Part shown: positions 45,654 to 57,282 of the stretch, piece after piece | Position numbering within the stretch: position 1 is the first letter of the stretch | Layout: each line of letters opens with the position of its first letter | Source: Corallococcus macrosporus DSM 14697 | GTDB lineage: Bacteria; Myxococcota; Myxococcia; Myxococcales; Myxococcaceae | Reading direction: 5' to 3' | Assembly (NCBI RefSeq): GCF_002305895.1 | Contig: NZ_CP022203.1 | Span: forward strand, 3,140,501 to 3,204,500 | DNA length: 64,000 nucleotides | Translations under genes and position numbers: made by a program | Notes under the pieces: generated by a model | What the model was told of the DNA's origin: nothing | Seen by the model: only the letters and a program-made list of their open reading frames with translations | Databases searched by the model: none

Positions 45654-46540
45654 TCAGCCCATCAGCCGGTGGAGGCTCAGGTCCAGTCGGCTCACCACCA
45701 GCCCCAGCAGGCTCTCCACCTCGCGCCCGTCCAGCTTCAGCCGCGCGGCCAGCTCGCGCTGGGTCCGCTTCAGCAGCCGCTCCCGGGCCTGGGCCACGTG
45801 CCGCGCCACGCTGGAGCGCGGCTCCGCGTACAGCGTGGCGATGCGGTCCATGGTGAGGCCGTGGAGGTGGTGCAGCCGCAGCAGGGCGCGTTCCCGCTCG
45901 GACAGCGCCTCCAGCGCCACCTGGAGGGACTCCGACAGGGCCCGCCGCGAGTGGGCCTGGAGCACGTTGCGCTCGGGGTCGTCCCGGGACAGCAGGTGCT
46001 CCAGGGCCTCGGGCGGCGTGGAGGCCTGCTCGTGGCGGCCCGCCCGCGCCAGCAGCTCCCCGCCAATGCGCGAGGCGACGATGCGCACCCAGCCGCCCAG
46101 CGAGCCCCGGCCGGAGTACTCCGCGATTTTCGGCGCGCCGCCGTGGGCGCCCAAGAGCAGCCGCTGGCGCGTCACCTGGAGCACCTCGTCCACCTGCGCC
46201 GCGCTGTGGCGGGACAGCCGCGCCGCCGCCTTCTGGAGGACGTGTTTCTCGAAGAGCGCCAGCGCGTGCGGCTCGCCTCGCGCGCAGGCGCACGCCAGGT
46301 GGACGTCCTCGGCGTGGAGCTGGCGGAGCGCGTCCAGCGGGCACCCCTGCTCGCGCAGGTGCCGGCCCACGTGGTGCAACAGGGCCTCTGGAGATACCGC
46401 CACGGTGGGCCAGGCCGCGCGGCCTCTGGCCACCAGGTCCGTCAGCAGCGACTCCACGGCCGGCGTGGACCGCAGCGCCGCGTGCAGCGGCTCGGGCGCC
46501 CCCGCGAGCAGCAGCGCCGTCAGCGTGCCCGGAGCCGGGC

Positions 46541-46544
<4 letters not shown>
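45654..46544 (-). CDS. Sigma-70-family factor (Myxococcales kinase-associated type)
   Basis: 296 residues from ATG 46544. Its ATG overlaps the kinase stop by four bases (ATGA). The C-terminal region-4 HTH (EALSERERALLRLHHLHGLT, then LYAEPRSSVARHVAQARERL) is clear. Region 2 (about 120-180) is recognisable but divergent. The long N-terminal extension and overall shape resemble the Myxococcales family-1 sigma factors often found beside Ser/Thr kinases. It likely directs RNA polymerase to its own regulon, controlled by the upstream kinase. Confidence 0.83.
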
Positions 46545-49660
<3,116 letters not shown>

Positions 49661-49717
49661 GGAGGCCCAGAGCCTAGCAAATTCCAGGATTCTACGCTTT
49701 TGCGAGCCTGCGGCGGC

Positions 49718-50569
49718 TCAGGCCCGGGCGCGCGCCTTGAGCCGGGCGAACAGCTCGGGCGGCATGGAGGCGGAGCCCAGGCGGTGCTCGGCGGAGATGG
49801 CCTCGCCGTGGAAGTCGCTGCCGGCGGTGGGGACCAGGTCCAGCTCCTTCGCCAGGGCGAGGTACTTCTGCCGCACGCTGGGGTTGTGGTCCTCGTGGAG
49901 GACCTCCAGGCCGGCCAGGCCGAGCTGCGCGAGCGCGCGGATTTCGAGCCGCTCCATGCGCGACGAGCCCGGGTGGGCGAGGGTGGCCGTGCCGCCCGCC
50001 TTGCGGATGAGGCGGATGGCGTCCTCGCCGTCCAACTTGAAGCGCTCCACCCAGGCGGCGCCCCGCGTTCCCAGGAAGCGGTCGAAGGCCTCCTTCACGT
50101 CCACCACCCACCCCCTGTCCACCAGCACCCGGGCCAGGTGGGGGCGGCCGAGCTGCGCGTCACCGGCCACCGCCCGGACGTGCTCCATGCGCACCGGGTA
50201 GCCGAGCTGCCGCATCCGCTCCAGCAGGGCCTCCATGCGTTGCTCGCGCTCCAGGCGGAGCCGGTCGGCGAAGCGGGCGATGTCCTCGTCGTCCGGCCGC
50301 AGGAAGTGGCCCAGGATGTGGCACTCGCGTCCGTGGATGAACGCGGAGATTTCGATGCCGGGCACCAGCTCCACGCCGTGGGCGCGCGCCGCCTCCGCGG
50401 CCTCGGCCAGCCCCGCGACGGTGTCGTGGTCCGTCACCGCCAGCACCGTCACCCCGGCGGCGGCCGCGCGGGCCAGCAGCTCCGTGGGGGCATATTGACC
50501 GTCGCTGGCGGTGGTGTGCGAGTGCAGGTCAATCACGGCGGGCTCCGGGGTGGGGTGAATGTCTCCCAT
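49718..50569 (-). CDS. PHP-domain phosphoesterase (3',5'-nucleoside bisphosphate phosphatase/RNase AM-like)
   Basis: 283 residues. PHP metal motifs are DLHSHTTASDG (about 14-24), AVTDHDTVAG, GIEIS, ATLAHPGS and GSDFHGEA. This set matches the TrpH/YciV family, which removes phosphate from 3',5'-bisphosphate nucleotides and trims RNA 5' ends. It is cytoplasmic with three-metal chemistry. It lies 57 bases from the kinase, divergent, with no apparent operon. Specific substrate is not certain. Confidence 0.9.
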   Translation of the reverse strand: MGDIHPTPEPAVIDLHSHTTASDGQYAPTELLARAAAAGVTVLAVTDHDTVAGLAEAAEAARAHGVELVPGIEISAFIHGRECHILGHFLRPDDEDIARFADRLRLEREQRMEALLERMRQLGYPVRMEHVRAVAGDAQLGRPHLARVLVDRGWVVDVKEAFDRFLGTRGAAWVERFKLDGEDAIRLIRKAGGTATLAHPGSSRMERLEIRALAQLGLAGLEVLHEDHNPSVRQKYLALAKELDLVPTAGSDFHGEAISAEHRLGSASMPPELFARLKARARA

Positions 50570-50652
50570 ACGCGACCTGTGCCGGGTTTCACACCAACTT
50601 GCGGCATGGGGGGTGCCGCCGCCAACCCGGGTGTGCCTAGTGTCTGGGCCCT

Positions 50653-50937
50653 ATGGGCAAGAAGGCCGATACGACCATCGAGAACCGCGTCTACCTCTTC
50701 GAGTCACTTGCGAGCAGCTACGTGGCCTCCGCCACCGAGGTCCTGTCCTCGGAGGACCCCGCGATGCGGCAGCGCGCGCGCCGGGCCCTGGCGGAGCTGG
50801 CCTTCGTGTCCTGTGTCATGGCGGACACTTCCCATCTGCCGGCCGAGCAGGTGCGGGCCCAGGTGCTCGGCGCGCCCGAGCGCGTCCCGGAGGCGCCGTC
50901 GAAGGTGACGGGCGCCGCGCGCAAGCGCAACAAGTAG
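50653..50937 (+). CDS. Small hypothetical protein
   Basis: 94 residues, soluble, with a helical middle (MRQRARRALAELAFVSCVMADT) and a basic C-terminus (GAARKRNK). I recognise no family. It lies 10 bases upstream of the deoxyhypusine-synthase-like gene, so it is likely to be co-transcribed with it and could be a partner. Confidence 0.65.
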   Translation: MGKKADTTIENRVYLFESLASSYVASATEVLSSEDPAMRQRARRALAELAFVSCVMADTSHLPAEQVRAQVLGAPERVPEAPSKVTGAARKRNK

Positions 50938-50947
50938 AGTCGGGGCC

Positions 50948-52171
50948 ATGGCCAAGACCTCCTCGAAGCCGAAGAAGTCGTTGCGCGGCGCGTATTCCGG
51001 AGCGCGCAAGGCGGACCCGCGCCCCATCACCGGCAAGGAGAAGCCGGCGGAGCTGCTCGCGCACGCCTTCAGCGCCTACGTGGGGCGCCAGGAGCGCACG
51101 GCGTTCGAGCTGATGTCGAAGTCCATGGAGCAGGACGCGTCGGTGTTCCTCACGCTGTCCGGCGCGATGACGCCCGCGGGCCTGCACCAGAGCTGCATCA
51201 TCCCGCTCATCGAGAAGGGCGTCATCTCCGCCATCACCACCACGGGCGCCAACCTCTACCACGACGCCCACCGCATCATCGGCCACGCCATCCGCGAGGT
51301 GAACCCGAACGCGGGGGACCTCCAGTACCGCCTGGCGCGCATCATCCGCATCTACGACCTGGGCTTCTGGGAGGAGGCGCTGCTGGACACCGACCGGCTC
51401 TTCTCCGCCATCATCCGGGGGCCGGAGTTCCAGCGGAAGATGACCACGCCGGAGTTCCATTACCTGCTGGGCAAGGCCGTCCACCAGATTGAGAAGAAGC
51501 TGGGCGTGAAGCAGCCGTCGCTGTTGTCCACGGCCTACAAGCACGCGGTGCCCATCTGGGTGGGCGCGGTGCAGGACGGCTCCATCTTCCTCAACGTGGT
51601 GAAGCTCAAGCGGCTCTTGGGTGACGCGTTCAAGTTCGAGCTCGACATCAACGACGACGTCTACTCCATGGCCGCCATGCAGCACTTCTGCCGGCACCAC
51701 GGCAGCAAGCGGCTGGCCATCTGGATTCTGGGCGGCGGCGTGCCCAAGAACTACACGCTCCAGGGCGAGCCGCTGCTGGACCAGATTCTCAGCGTGCCCA
51801 CGCAGGGCTTCGACATCGACGTGCAGTTCTGCGTGGACCCGGTGGACAACGGCGCGCTGTCGAGCTGCCCGGCCGGTGAGGGCCACACCTGGGGCAAGGT
51901 CTCCGTGGAGGCGGTGGAGACGGGCTCGGTGTACGTGCACTGCGACGTGACGGCGGTGTTCCCCTGGCTGACGCACGCGCTGCTCAACGAGCCGAGGAAC
52001 AAGCGCAAGCCGATGCGGCTGATGGACAAGCTGCCGGAGGCCATCACCTTCCTGGACGCGGACGTGAAGAAGCGCCGCAAGTCGCTGATGAAGACGCTGG
52101 ACTGGAGCGTGGAGGACGCCGAGCCTTCCACCGAGGACGACGCGAAGCAGCACGAGGCGTACGTCCGCTGA
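50948..52171 (+). CDS. Deoxyhypusine-synthase-like protein
   Basis: 407 residues. In eukaryotes and archaea this family moves an aminobutyl group from spermidine to a Lys of eIF5A through an enzyme Lys intermediate. The core motifs are conserved: TLSGAMTPAGLHQSC, TGANLYHD, a glycine stretch ILGGGVPKN (about 261-269) and the catalytic-Lys motif TWGKVSVEA, with Lys317 aligned to the catalytic Lys of human enzyme. Bacteria lack eIF5A, so the acceptor may be different (a free polyamine, for example). NAD-binding residues appear present. A small gene of unknown role precedes it. Confidence 0.85.
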   Translation: MAKTSSKPKKSLRGAYSGARKADPRPITGKEKPAELLAHAFSAYVGRQERTAFELMSKSMEQDASVFLTLSGAMTPAGLHQSCIIPLIEKGVISAITTTGANLYHDAHRIIGHAIREVNPNAGDLQYRLARIIRIYDLGFWEEALLDTDRLFSAIIRGPEFQRKMTTPEFHYLLGKAVHQIEKKLGVKQPSLLSTAYKHAVPIWVGAVQDGSIFLNVVKLKRLLGDAFKFELDINDDVYSMAAMQHFCRHHGSKRLAIWILGGGVPKNYTLQGEPLLDQILSVPTQGFDIDVQFCVDPVDNGALSSCPAGEGHTWGKVSVEAVETGSVYVHCDVTAVFPWLTHALLNEPRNKRKPMRLMDKLPEAITFLDADVKKRRKSLMKTLDWSVEDAEPSTEDDAKQHEAYVR

Positions 52172-52205
52172 ACCCCTGAGCCTTTTTCCTTCGAGGAGCA
52201 CCCAC

Positions 52206-52640
52206 ATGAGCTCGCCGCAGCCGCCCGCCACGGGCGTGGTGATGACGCTGGTCAGCCAGCCCCAGTTCAAGACGCAGCTCACCCACGGCCCGTCTGGCAC
52301 GGTGAACCAGACGGAGGCCCCGCGCGACAACGGCGGCACCGGAGGCAGCTTCTCGCCCACGGACCTGGTGGGCGCGGCGCTGATGTCCTGCGCGGTGACG
52401 ACGATGCACCTGTTCGCCTCGCGGGAGGGCATTGCCCTGGGCGAGGTGCGCGCCCGCGTGGAGAAGCGCATGACGCCCCCGCCGCGCCGCATTGGCGAAC
52501 TGGTGCTGGACATCCAGATGCCCGCGGGCCTGTCCGCCGAGCAGCGCGCCACGCTGGAGAAGGTGGGCCGCGAGTGCCCCGTGGCCCGCAGCCTCCACCC
52601 GGACGTGAAGCTGCCGGTGACGTTCAGCTATCCGGACTGA
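52206..52640 (+). CDS. OsmC-family peroxiredoxin
   Basis: 144 residues with GAGGAG upstream. OsmC/Ohr proteins reduce organic hydroperoxides with two Cys. Cys62 (ALMSCAVTTM) and Cys124 (GRECPVARS) match the peroxidatic and resolving pair. It is the usual cytoplasmic size. It lies 34 bases after the deoxyhypusine-synthase-like gene, on the same strand, and may be in the same transcript. Confidence 0.92.
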   Translation: MSSPQPPATGVVMTLVSQPQFKTQLTHGPSGTVNQTEAPRDNGGTGGSFSPTDLVGAALMSCAVTTMHLFASREGIALGEVRARVEKRMTPPPRRIGELVLDIQMPAGLSAEQRATLEKVGRECPVARSLHPDVKLPVTFSYPD

Positions 52641-52662
52641 GGGCGCGCCCCGGCGGGCGGGC

Positions 52663-53592
52663 TCATGCGCGCGCTTCACCCGGGCGCAGGTTGACCAGGG
52701 CGATGCCCGCCACGATGACGCCGATGGCGAGCAGGGTGGGCAGGCTCAGGTGCTCGTTGAAGAAGAGCAGGCCGGAGAGCACGCCGGTCGCCGACAGCAC
52801 GTAGCCGAACTGGCTGAAGTACACCGGGTCGGCGACGCGCTGGAAGTGGAAGTAGACGCGATAGCCAAGAGCGGTGAAGGCGCACTGCGCCAGGATGACC
52901 AGCCACGCGGAGGGGCGGGTCGCCAGGGGGCCGCCGCTCGCCAGTTGCAGCGGGAGCAGCGCGAGCGAGCCCCCCAGCAGCATGCCTCCGGCCAGGAGGC
53001 CGGACTCCACGCCCGGGGGCATGTGGAGCTTCCGGTACACGTTTCCCGCGGCGATGCTGATGGGCGTGCAGAGCGCCAGGGCCAGCCACGCGGAGGCGTC
53101 CAGGCCGCCCGCGGACTCGCGGCTCAGCACCAGGAGGGCGGCGCCCACCAACCCGACCAGGATTCCGGCCAGACGGAGGGGCCGGTACCGTTCGATGCCC
53201 ACGCCCCAGGCGAAGGTGTACGTGAAGAGCGGCGGCAGCGTGTACACCAGCGACGTCAGGCTGGTCCCCACCCGCTGCATGACGATGAACGTCACGGTGT
53301 TGGGGATGGCCACGCTGAGCACGCCGGCAATCAGGCTGTAGCGAAGGACCGGCCACGTCGTGGCGGGCCTGGTACCGGCGCGGCCCGCGGCGGCGACCAG
53401 CGCCAACCCGCTGCCGAGCGCGGGCCAGAAGGCGAAGGCCAGGGGAGACCAGCCCTCCACGCGGGCCACGCGTGACATGGGCAGCATGCTCCCCAGCAGC
53501 ATGCCCGTGGCGATGAGCAGCAGCAGGGGGGCGTCACCCCACTGGCGGAGCCGTGACGCGGCGGCGGTGGGGGCTCGCATGGGGGCCGTCAA
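52663..53592 (-). CDS. EamA/DMT-superfamily transporter
   Basis: 309 residues with about ten hydrophobic membrane segments in two repeats of five, typical of EamA exporters of amino acids or other metabolites. The halves are recognisable from LLLLIATGMLLGSMLPMSRV and AWLALALCTPISIAAGNVY. Substrate is unknown. The start codon overlaps the stop of the outer-membrane-protein gene by four bases (ATGA), so the two are co-translated. Confidence 0.87.
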   Translation of the reverse strand: MTAPMRAPTAAASRLRQWGDAPLLLLIATGMLLGSMLPMSRVARVEGWSPLAFAFWPALGSGLALVAAAGRAGTRPATTWPVLRYSLIAGVLSVAIPNTVTFIVMQRVGTSLTSLVYTLPPLFTYTFAWGVGIERYRPLRLAGILVGLVGAALLVLSRESAGGLDASAWLALALCTPISIAAGNVYRKLHMPPGVESGLLAGGMLLGGSLALLPLQLASGGPLATRPSAWLVILAQCAFTALGYRVYFHFQRVADPVYFSQFGYVLSATGVLSGLLFFNEHLSLPTLLAIGVIVAGIALVNLRPGEARA

Positions 53593-54416
53593 AGGGAGGT
53601 GCCCAGCGCGAGCGCGGCGGCCCAGAGGCCCCCGCGCGAGAAGCTGAAGCCCAGGGGCGCGTCCAGGTTGACGACGAGCCGGGCCTCGGCGAAGCCCGCG
53701 GCGCCTGTCAGGCGGACGTGGGGGATGAGCGCGAAGTGGGTGGGGTCCACCTGCGGCGCCGCCGTCGTGATGTAGATGGCCTGGAGCGTGGTGCCGACAA
53801 TGACGTTCGACGAGACGTCCAGGTTCGCGGCGCCGGAGAGCTGCACCACGGCGTCCGCGCGCCGTCCGCGCGCCTCGGAGAGCTGGACGGCCATGGGCAG
53901 GCGGCCGTCCAGGCTCAAGCGCAGGCGGCCCGTCCGCCAGCTCGCGTCCGCCCAGGGCGTGAGCCCCAGCAGGCCGGGCGCCACCAGGCTGAAGCCACTG
54001 TTGCCCCGGAGCGTGGCGGCGCGCCGGAGCAGGGCCGAGCCGGCGGCATCCGGGTCGGTGAGGAGCGTCAAGGGGAGGACCAGCCCCGCCCCGGTGCGCA
54101 CCTTGACGCCGTCATCCCAGAGGACGGTGCCCAGCCCCACGGAAGGGTTGCCCACCTGGAACGCGGTGCGGCCTCCGGCGCGCGCGGGCGCATAGGCGAA
54201 GAGCCACGCCGCGCTGAGCGTCCAGCGCTCGGAGAGCGCGACGTTGGCGAAGAGCGCGGGGGCGAGCACCGTCGTCGCCTGCCCGTCGAGCGTCCCGGAA
54301 TAGGCATACGTCTCGTAGGTGAGGGTATGCGGCGGTCGCGAGGGCTCGGCGCTCCGGGCGCCGGGCGCCGCGAGCAGGAGCATGGTGGTGCTGAGGGTGG
54401 TGAAGAGCGTTTTCAT
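53589..54416 (-). CDS. Outer-membrane beta-barrel-like protein
   Basis: 275 residues from ATG 54416. A signal peptide (MKTLFTTLSTTMLLLAAPGA, cleaved after ARSA) is followed by a beta-rich domain rich in alternating hydrophobics (LTYETYAYSG, WTLSAAWLFAYAP, TLQAIYITT), ending with LAAALALGTSL, which suggests an outer-membrane barrel or transporter-like protein. The open frame continues upstream without a stop through a transposase remnant, so an extended fusion is possible but the signal peptide argues for the start here. Function unknown. It is co-translated with the EamA gene. Confidence 0.75.
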   Translation of the reverse strand: MKTLFTTLSTTMLLLAAPGARSAEPSRPPHTLTYETYAYSGTLDGQATTVLAPALFANVALSERWTLSAAWLFAYAPARAGGRTAFQVGNPSVGLGTVLWDDGVKVRTGAGLVLPLTLLTDPDAAGSALLRRAATLRGNSGFSLVAPGLLGLTPWADASWRTGRLRLSLDGRLPMAVQLSEARGRRADAVVQLSGAANLDVSSNVIVGTTLQAIYITTAAPQVDPTHFALIPHVRLTGAAGFAEARLVVNLDAPLGFSFSRGGLWAAALALGTSL

Positions 54417-54539
54417 TCGGAGGGACGGCGGGGGAAGGCGGGTATCCAGCGCGTGGGGGGGCCGGCGTGGCGCCGGGGGGGACGTTCCAGGGTGCCGGTG
54501 GGCACCCGGGGCGACGGCGGGCTCCGGGCCGCCGCCCTC

Positions 54540-55265
54540 TCTGGCTGGCCAGAATTGGTGCGGGATGCCTGGCAGCGCAGCGGCCACCACGCCTGGCAGC
54601 GCGCCCTGGCCGCTGGAGATGACACCGGTGATGGGGACGCGCAGCGAGCGCGCCACCTCTTCCAGCAGCGACCCCAATTCCGCCGTCCGGCACTCCGGCA
54701 GACTCCGGGCCGCCAGGACCTCCCCTGAAAGACAGTCGCGGAGGACCCAGAGCGTGTCCTCCCCGGGCCCGGGGCAGGGGCCGCGGATGCCCAGGACCAC
54801 CCTGCCCAGCTTGAGGGTCGCCGCCTGGATGTGGGCGCTGTCGGCGACGCGCAGGGCGAGCAGGTCCTCGTACCGGTCGATGAGGTTCGTGACGCTCCGC
54901 TCGGAGATGGGGACGCCCCGCGCTCGCAGGGCGGTGTGGATGAAGGGGACGCTGCGCTGCGCCTGGTGGCGCAGCGCCCCGACGAGGGCCATCACGTCCA
55001 GGCCGAACTCCTGCTCCGGCAGGACCCACAGGCCTTCTTCCTCGGCGCGGATGGCCCTCAGGTGGAGCGCGCAGCCCTCGCGGTGGCAGACGCGCACCTG
55101 CACCTTGAGCGCGACGACGCCCGTCAGGGTCACCACGTTGCGGCGGGCCCGGTAGTCCGCGGACGCCTTCCCGCCACACGCGGCGCAGTGCCTGCGTCGG
55201 TTCTCGAGCGTCACCTGTCTGCTCGGAGGAGGATGTCCGGTGGTGCGGGCCATGGCGCTGACCAT
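54540..55265 (-). pseudogene. Truncated DDE-type transposase remnant
   Basis: About 240 residues in one frame resemble the first half of a DDE-type transposase. A zinc-finger-like set (Cys27, Cys30, Cys60, Cys65) is followed by SERSVTNLIDRYEDLL, TLWVLRDCLSGEVLAARSLP and VPITGVISSGQGAL. In related transposases I recall, the first catalytic Asp lies in IDGLQ and the second in SDGQ; here they read IRG and SSGQ. Similarity ends at IPHQFW, so the C-terminal half is missing. No terminal inverted repeats were seen. The frame stays open into the outer-membrane-protein gene. Confidence 0.65.
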
Positions 55266-55339
55266 CTCCTGAAGGCAGCGCCGTCCGGGACGGGCGCTGG
55301 TGGGGACCGTGGATGCGAAGGGGGAGGGGCCGGTGGGTG

Positions 55340-55960
55340 CTACGGCGCGCCGTTCGTGGCGGCCGGGGCGGGCTTCTTCTGGTTCATCTGGATGTCGAGG
55401 GTGATGGTGACCTCCTCGCCCACCGCCACGCCGCCCGTCTCCAGCACGTCGTTCCAGCTCAGGCCGAAGTCCTTGCGGTTGATTTTCGTGGTGGCCGACC
55501 CGCCCCGCTTGGTGTTGCCGTAGGGGTCCTTCGACACCGTGGTGAAGCCCTCCACGTCCAACACCACGGGCTTCGTCACGCCGTGGAGGGTGAGGTTGCC
55601 CGTCACCTTCAGTCCCCCTCGGGCCTTCTCCACCTTCGTCGACTTGAAGGTGATGGTGGGGTACTTCGCGGTGTCGAAGAAGTCCGGGGCGCGCAGGTGC
55701 TCGTCGCGCTTGGCGTCGTTCGTGTTGACGGTGGTGGCGTCGATGGTCGCCTCCACCTTCGACTTCGTGAGGTCCTGCTCGTCGATGTGGGCCGTGCCCG
55801 TCACCTTGGTGAAGGTGCCCCGGACGTTGGACACCATCATGTGCTTCACGGAGAAGAGGGCGACCGAGTTGGTCGAATCCAGCTCGTACTCCGTGGTGGC
55901 GGCGAGCGCGGGCAGTGAGAGGAACGCGGCGGCGGTCAGGGACATCAAGGACAGCTTCAT
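55340..55960 (-). CDS. YceI-family periplasmic protein
   Basis: 206 residues with AGGAG upstream. A signal peptide (about 1-20, ending ALAA) is followed by the lipocalin-like YceI fold: YELDSTNSVALFSVKHMMVS near the start, then ATIDATTVNT, HLRAPDFFDTAKYP and LTLHGVTKPV. YceI proteins bind isoprenoid-type lipids in the periplasm. It is single and lies between the transposase remnant and the HMG-CoA-synthase-like gene (36 bases downstream of that gene's stop). Confidence 0.93.
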   Translation of the reverse strand: MKLSLMSLTAAAFLSLPALAATTEYELDSTNSVALFSVKHMMVSNVRGTFTKVTGTAHIDEQDLTKSKVEATIDATTVNTNDAKRDEHLRAPDFFDTAKYPTITFKSTKVEKARGGLKVTGNLTLHGVTKPVVLDVEGFTTVSKDPYGNTKRGGSATTKINRKDFGLSWNDVLETGGVAVGEEVTITLDIQMNQKKPAPAATNGAP

Positions 55961-55996
55961 GGTGTGTCGCTCCTGGGAAGGAACCTGGGGGGAAGC

Positions 55997-57187
55997 TCAG
56001 CTCACGTAGATGCGCTTGTGGTCGCGCGTGCCCTGGTAGCGGAAGCCCGTGCCCGGGGCGTCCGCGGCGGGGCGCTCGTCCAGGCGCTCGCGCGCGCGCA
56101 TCACGTCCTCGTACTCCGGGATGGAGAGCGCGCGGCGCCGCTCCAGCAGCGCCTCCAGCCCCAGGGCCTTGACGCGCGCCTGGGCGCCGGGCTGCACCAC
56201 GCCGCTGAAGAACTCGGCGCACGAACCGCTGCCGTAGGAGAAGAGGCCCACGCACCGGCCGGTCAGGTCCTCCTGGGCGGTCCCCAGCAGGCTGGCCAGC
56301 GCCAGGTACATGGAGCCCGTGTAGATGTTGCCGACCTGCGAGGGCAGCACGAGGCTGCTGCCCACCAGCCGGTCGAAGCTGTCATCCGGGGCCGGGTCGC
56401 CGTCGAGCGTCCGCAGGTGCCGGTGGGCCTTGCGGGACATCTTCCCGTAGGGGACGTGGTAGACGAGCGCGGCGAAGCGGTCGCTGTAGAAGCGCGCGCC
56501 GCCCGCGTCTGCCTCGACGGCCTGGTAGGCCCGGTAGGCGCCCTCCAGGGCGTCCAGGTAGCACTGCACCGAGTAGTGGCCGTCCACCAGCGCGTCCTTG
56601 GAGTAGAGCGGCCGCCAGAAGTCCATCACGTCCTTGGAGTAGACGCCCGTCTTCCCAGCCTCGAAGGTGATGAGCCGGGGCTGGTCGGAGACGAGCATGG
56701 CCACCGCCCCCGCGCCCTGCGTGGGCTCCCCTGGAGTCCCCACGCCGTAGCGGGCGATGTCCGAGCAGACGATGAGCGCCTTCTTGCCGCGGGCGCTCCC
56801 CGAGCGGACCCAGTCCAGCGCCATCTGCAGCGCCGCGGTGCCGCCGTAGCACGCGTGCTTCGTCTCGAAGACGCGGCAGCCGGTGGACAGCCCCAGCAGC
56901 CCCTGCACGTAGGAGGACACCGGCTTGGAGTGGTCCACCGCCGTCTCGGTGCCCACCACCAGCATGCCCACCTCCGACGGCGCGCACCCGGCTGACTCCA
57001 GCGCCGCCCGCGCCGCGCGGGCCGCCAGCGTCACCGTGTCCTCCTGCTCCAGCGGCACGCACATGCGCGTCACGCCCAGGCCGTCCACGTACTTGCCAGG
57101 CGCCACGCCTCGCGCCAGGGCCAGGTCCGCCAACTCCACGTACGTCGCCGGAACGGCGATCCCCATTGCTTCCAGGCCTGCTTGCAT
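55997..57187 (-). CDS. HMG-CoA-synthase-family enzyme
   Basis: 396 residues from ATG 57187 with AAGGGGG upstream. The catalytic triad of HMG-CoA synthases is present: Glu81 in VGTETAVDHSKP, Cys113 in ETKHACYGGTAAL and His244 in YHVPYGKM. These enzymes condense acetyl units onto acetoacetyl thioesters; relatives act in isoprenoid synthesis (MvaS) or in polyketide beta-branching (HMG-ACP synthases). No other mevalonate genes, ACPs or decarboxylases are adjacent, so the role is undecided. It lies downstream of an epimerase gene on the same strand. Confidence 0.9.
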   Translation of the reverse strand: MQAGLEAMGIAVPATYVELADLALARGVAPGKYVDGLGVTRMCVPLEQEDTVTLAARAARAALESAGCAPSEVGMLVVGTETAVDHSKPVSSYVQGLLGLSTGCRVFETKHACYGGTAALQMALDWVRSGSARGKKALIVCSDIARYGVGTPGEPTQGAGAVAMLVSDQPRLITFEAGKTGVYSKDVMDFWRPLYSKDALVDGHYSVQCYLDALEGAYRAYQAVEADAGGARFYSDRFAALVYHVPYGKMSRKAHRHLRTLDGDPAPDDSFDRLVGSSLVLPSQVGNIYTGSMYLALASLLGTAQEDLTGRCVGLFSYGSGSCAEFFSGVVQPGAQARVKALGLEALLERRRALSIPEYEDVMRARERLDERPAADAPGTGFRYQGTRDHKRIYVS

Positions 57188-57282
57188 CGTTTCCCCCTTG
57201 GTGATGTCTGTCGTTGGGTGTCGGGCACACCGCTCGCGTGCTCCGCGGCCGCGGCGAGGGTGCCTGTCATTGAGTCTGTGAT

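Noticed and set aside
53589-56255. A single 888-residue minus-strand open frame covering the outer-membrane protein, the transposase remnant and antisense of YceI
   Set aside because: The YceI gene is a clear true gene on the same strand in another frame, and a signal peptide starts at 54416, so the long frame is mostly accidental; only its 3' part and the remnant are supported.
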